Assembly: GCA_002391225.1 (NCBI GenBank)
Contig: DGRV01000042.1
Location: forward strand, 1-6,245
From: Christensenella sp. UBA4379
GTDB lineage: Bacteria; Bacillota; Clostridia; Christensenellales; Aristaeellaceae
DNA: 6,245 nt
Direction of reading: 5' to 3'
This document shows, piece by piece, positions 5,874 to 6,245 of this stretch. Under the pieces are notes generated by a model, which ran no database searches, had not been told where the DNA came from, and was given only the letters and a program-made list of their open reading frames with translations. The position numbers and the translations under genes are program-made. The stretch's first letter is position 1, and each line of letters opens with the position of its first letter.

Positions 5874-6245
5874 ATGAGCACCGCGAACCATCCCAAGTAT
5901 AAGAAAATCGTCCTGGCCTATTCCGGCGGACTGGATACTTCCATCATCATCCCCTGGCTCAAGGAAAACTACGACAATCCCGAAATCATCGCCGTGTCCG
6001 GCAACGTCGGCCAGGCGGACGAGCTGGAAGGCCTGGAGGAAAAGGCCCTCAAGACCGGCGCGTCCAAGCTCTACGTGCTGGACCTGACGGACGAATACGT
6101 CAACGAATACATCATCCCCACCATGCAGGCCGGAGCCGTTTACGAGGACTACCTCCTGGGCACCAGCCACGCCCGTCCCTGCATCGCCAAGGGCCTGGCG
6201 GAGATCGCGAAGAAGGAAAACGCGGACGCCATCTGCCACGGCTGC
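5874..6245 (+). CDS. argG: Argininosuccinate synthase (5' part, cut by right window edge)
   Basis: Joins citrulline and aspartate using ATP to give argininosuccinate, the penultimate step of arginine synthesis, in the cytoplasm. The first 124 residues are present. After a short polar lead, residues 12-23 read IVLAYSGGLDTS, containing the SGGxDTS pyrophosphate loop of N-type ATP pyrophosphatases. The family continues with the strand in which AVSGNVGQ is seen, the DLTDEYV segment, and LGTSHARPCIAK, corresponding to the conserved 'LGT..ARP' stretch of the substrate site. The final residues AICHGC lead into the expected 'TGKGND' motif beyond the edge. The ATG at 5874 has GGAGGA at 5861-5866, 7 nt upstream. 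The gene has its own strong promoter and is separated from the sugar cluster by a strong terminator, so it is functionally independent. Arginine-dependent control is likely from the upstream array. Confidence 0.97.
   Translation, partial: MSTANHPKYKKIVLAYSGGLDTSIIIPWLKENYDNPEIIAVSGNVGQADELEGLEEKALKTGASKLYVLDLTDEYVNEYIIPTMQAGAVYEDYLLGTSHARPCIAKGLAEIAKKENADAICHGC

Noticed and set aside
5742..6239. Antisense open frame opposite argG
   Set aside because: A shadow of a well-conserved gene; no motif and no start context.

Overview
The window is about 6.2 kb of GC-rich DNA with every convincing gene on the + strand. Strong purine-rich Shine-Dalgarno sites, an LplB/YtcP-type carbohydrate ABC importer with no ATPase gene beside it, and an AraC-type regulator all fit a high-GC member of the Clostridia (Firmicutes), plausibly from a gut or rumen. 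That placement is inference from style; no rRNA or other taxonomic marker is present.

Layout. Positions 1-729 hold the 3' part of a family GH27 glycoside hydrolase (alpha-galactosidase-like), cut by the left edge. A 249-bp AT-rich gap follows, carrying two copies of a 13-bp element exactly 21 bp apart just upstream of a TATAAT box. Then comes an importer operon: two integral-membrane permeases (979-1914 and 1928-2848), an intercistronic region with eight tandem 7-bp repeats and a small hairpin, and a secreted solute-binding protein (2997-4589). A hairpin at 4626-4657 separates this from an AraC-family regulator (4732-5619), which ends at a textbook intrinsic terminator (5635-5667). The last region is unrelated to sugar uptake. 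It is an AT-rich leader with ARG-box-like half-sites repeated every 21 bp, a perfect consensus sigma-A promoter (TTGACA-17-TATAAT), and the 5' part of argG (argininosuccinate synthase) running off the right edge.

How it may work (inference). The binding protein captures an oligosaccharide, the permease pair imports it using an ATPase encoded elsewhere (MsmX-like sharing is common in Firmicutes), and the GH27 enzyme trims alpha-linked terminal sugars. The AraC-type protein is the likely local regulator, and the paired 21-bp-spaced elements before the permease genes are its best candidate binding site. Three points stand out. The binding protein lacks a lipobox. The GH27 enzyme differs from the canonical alpha-galactosidase in the region that reads the sugar 2-position. 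The argG leader seems to carry an array of ArgR/AhrC sites.

I see no mobile element, CRISPR array, tRNA or rRNA, and no clearly novel multi-gene system. The less-explained items are regulatory DNA and repeats.
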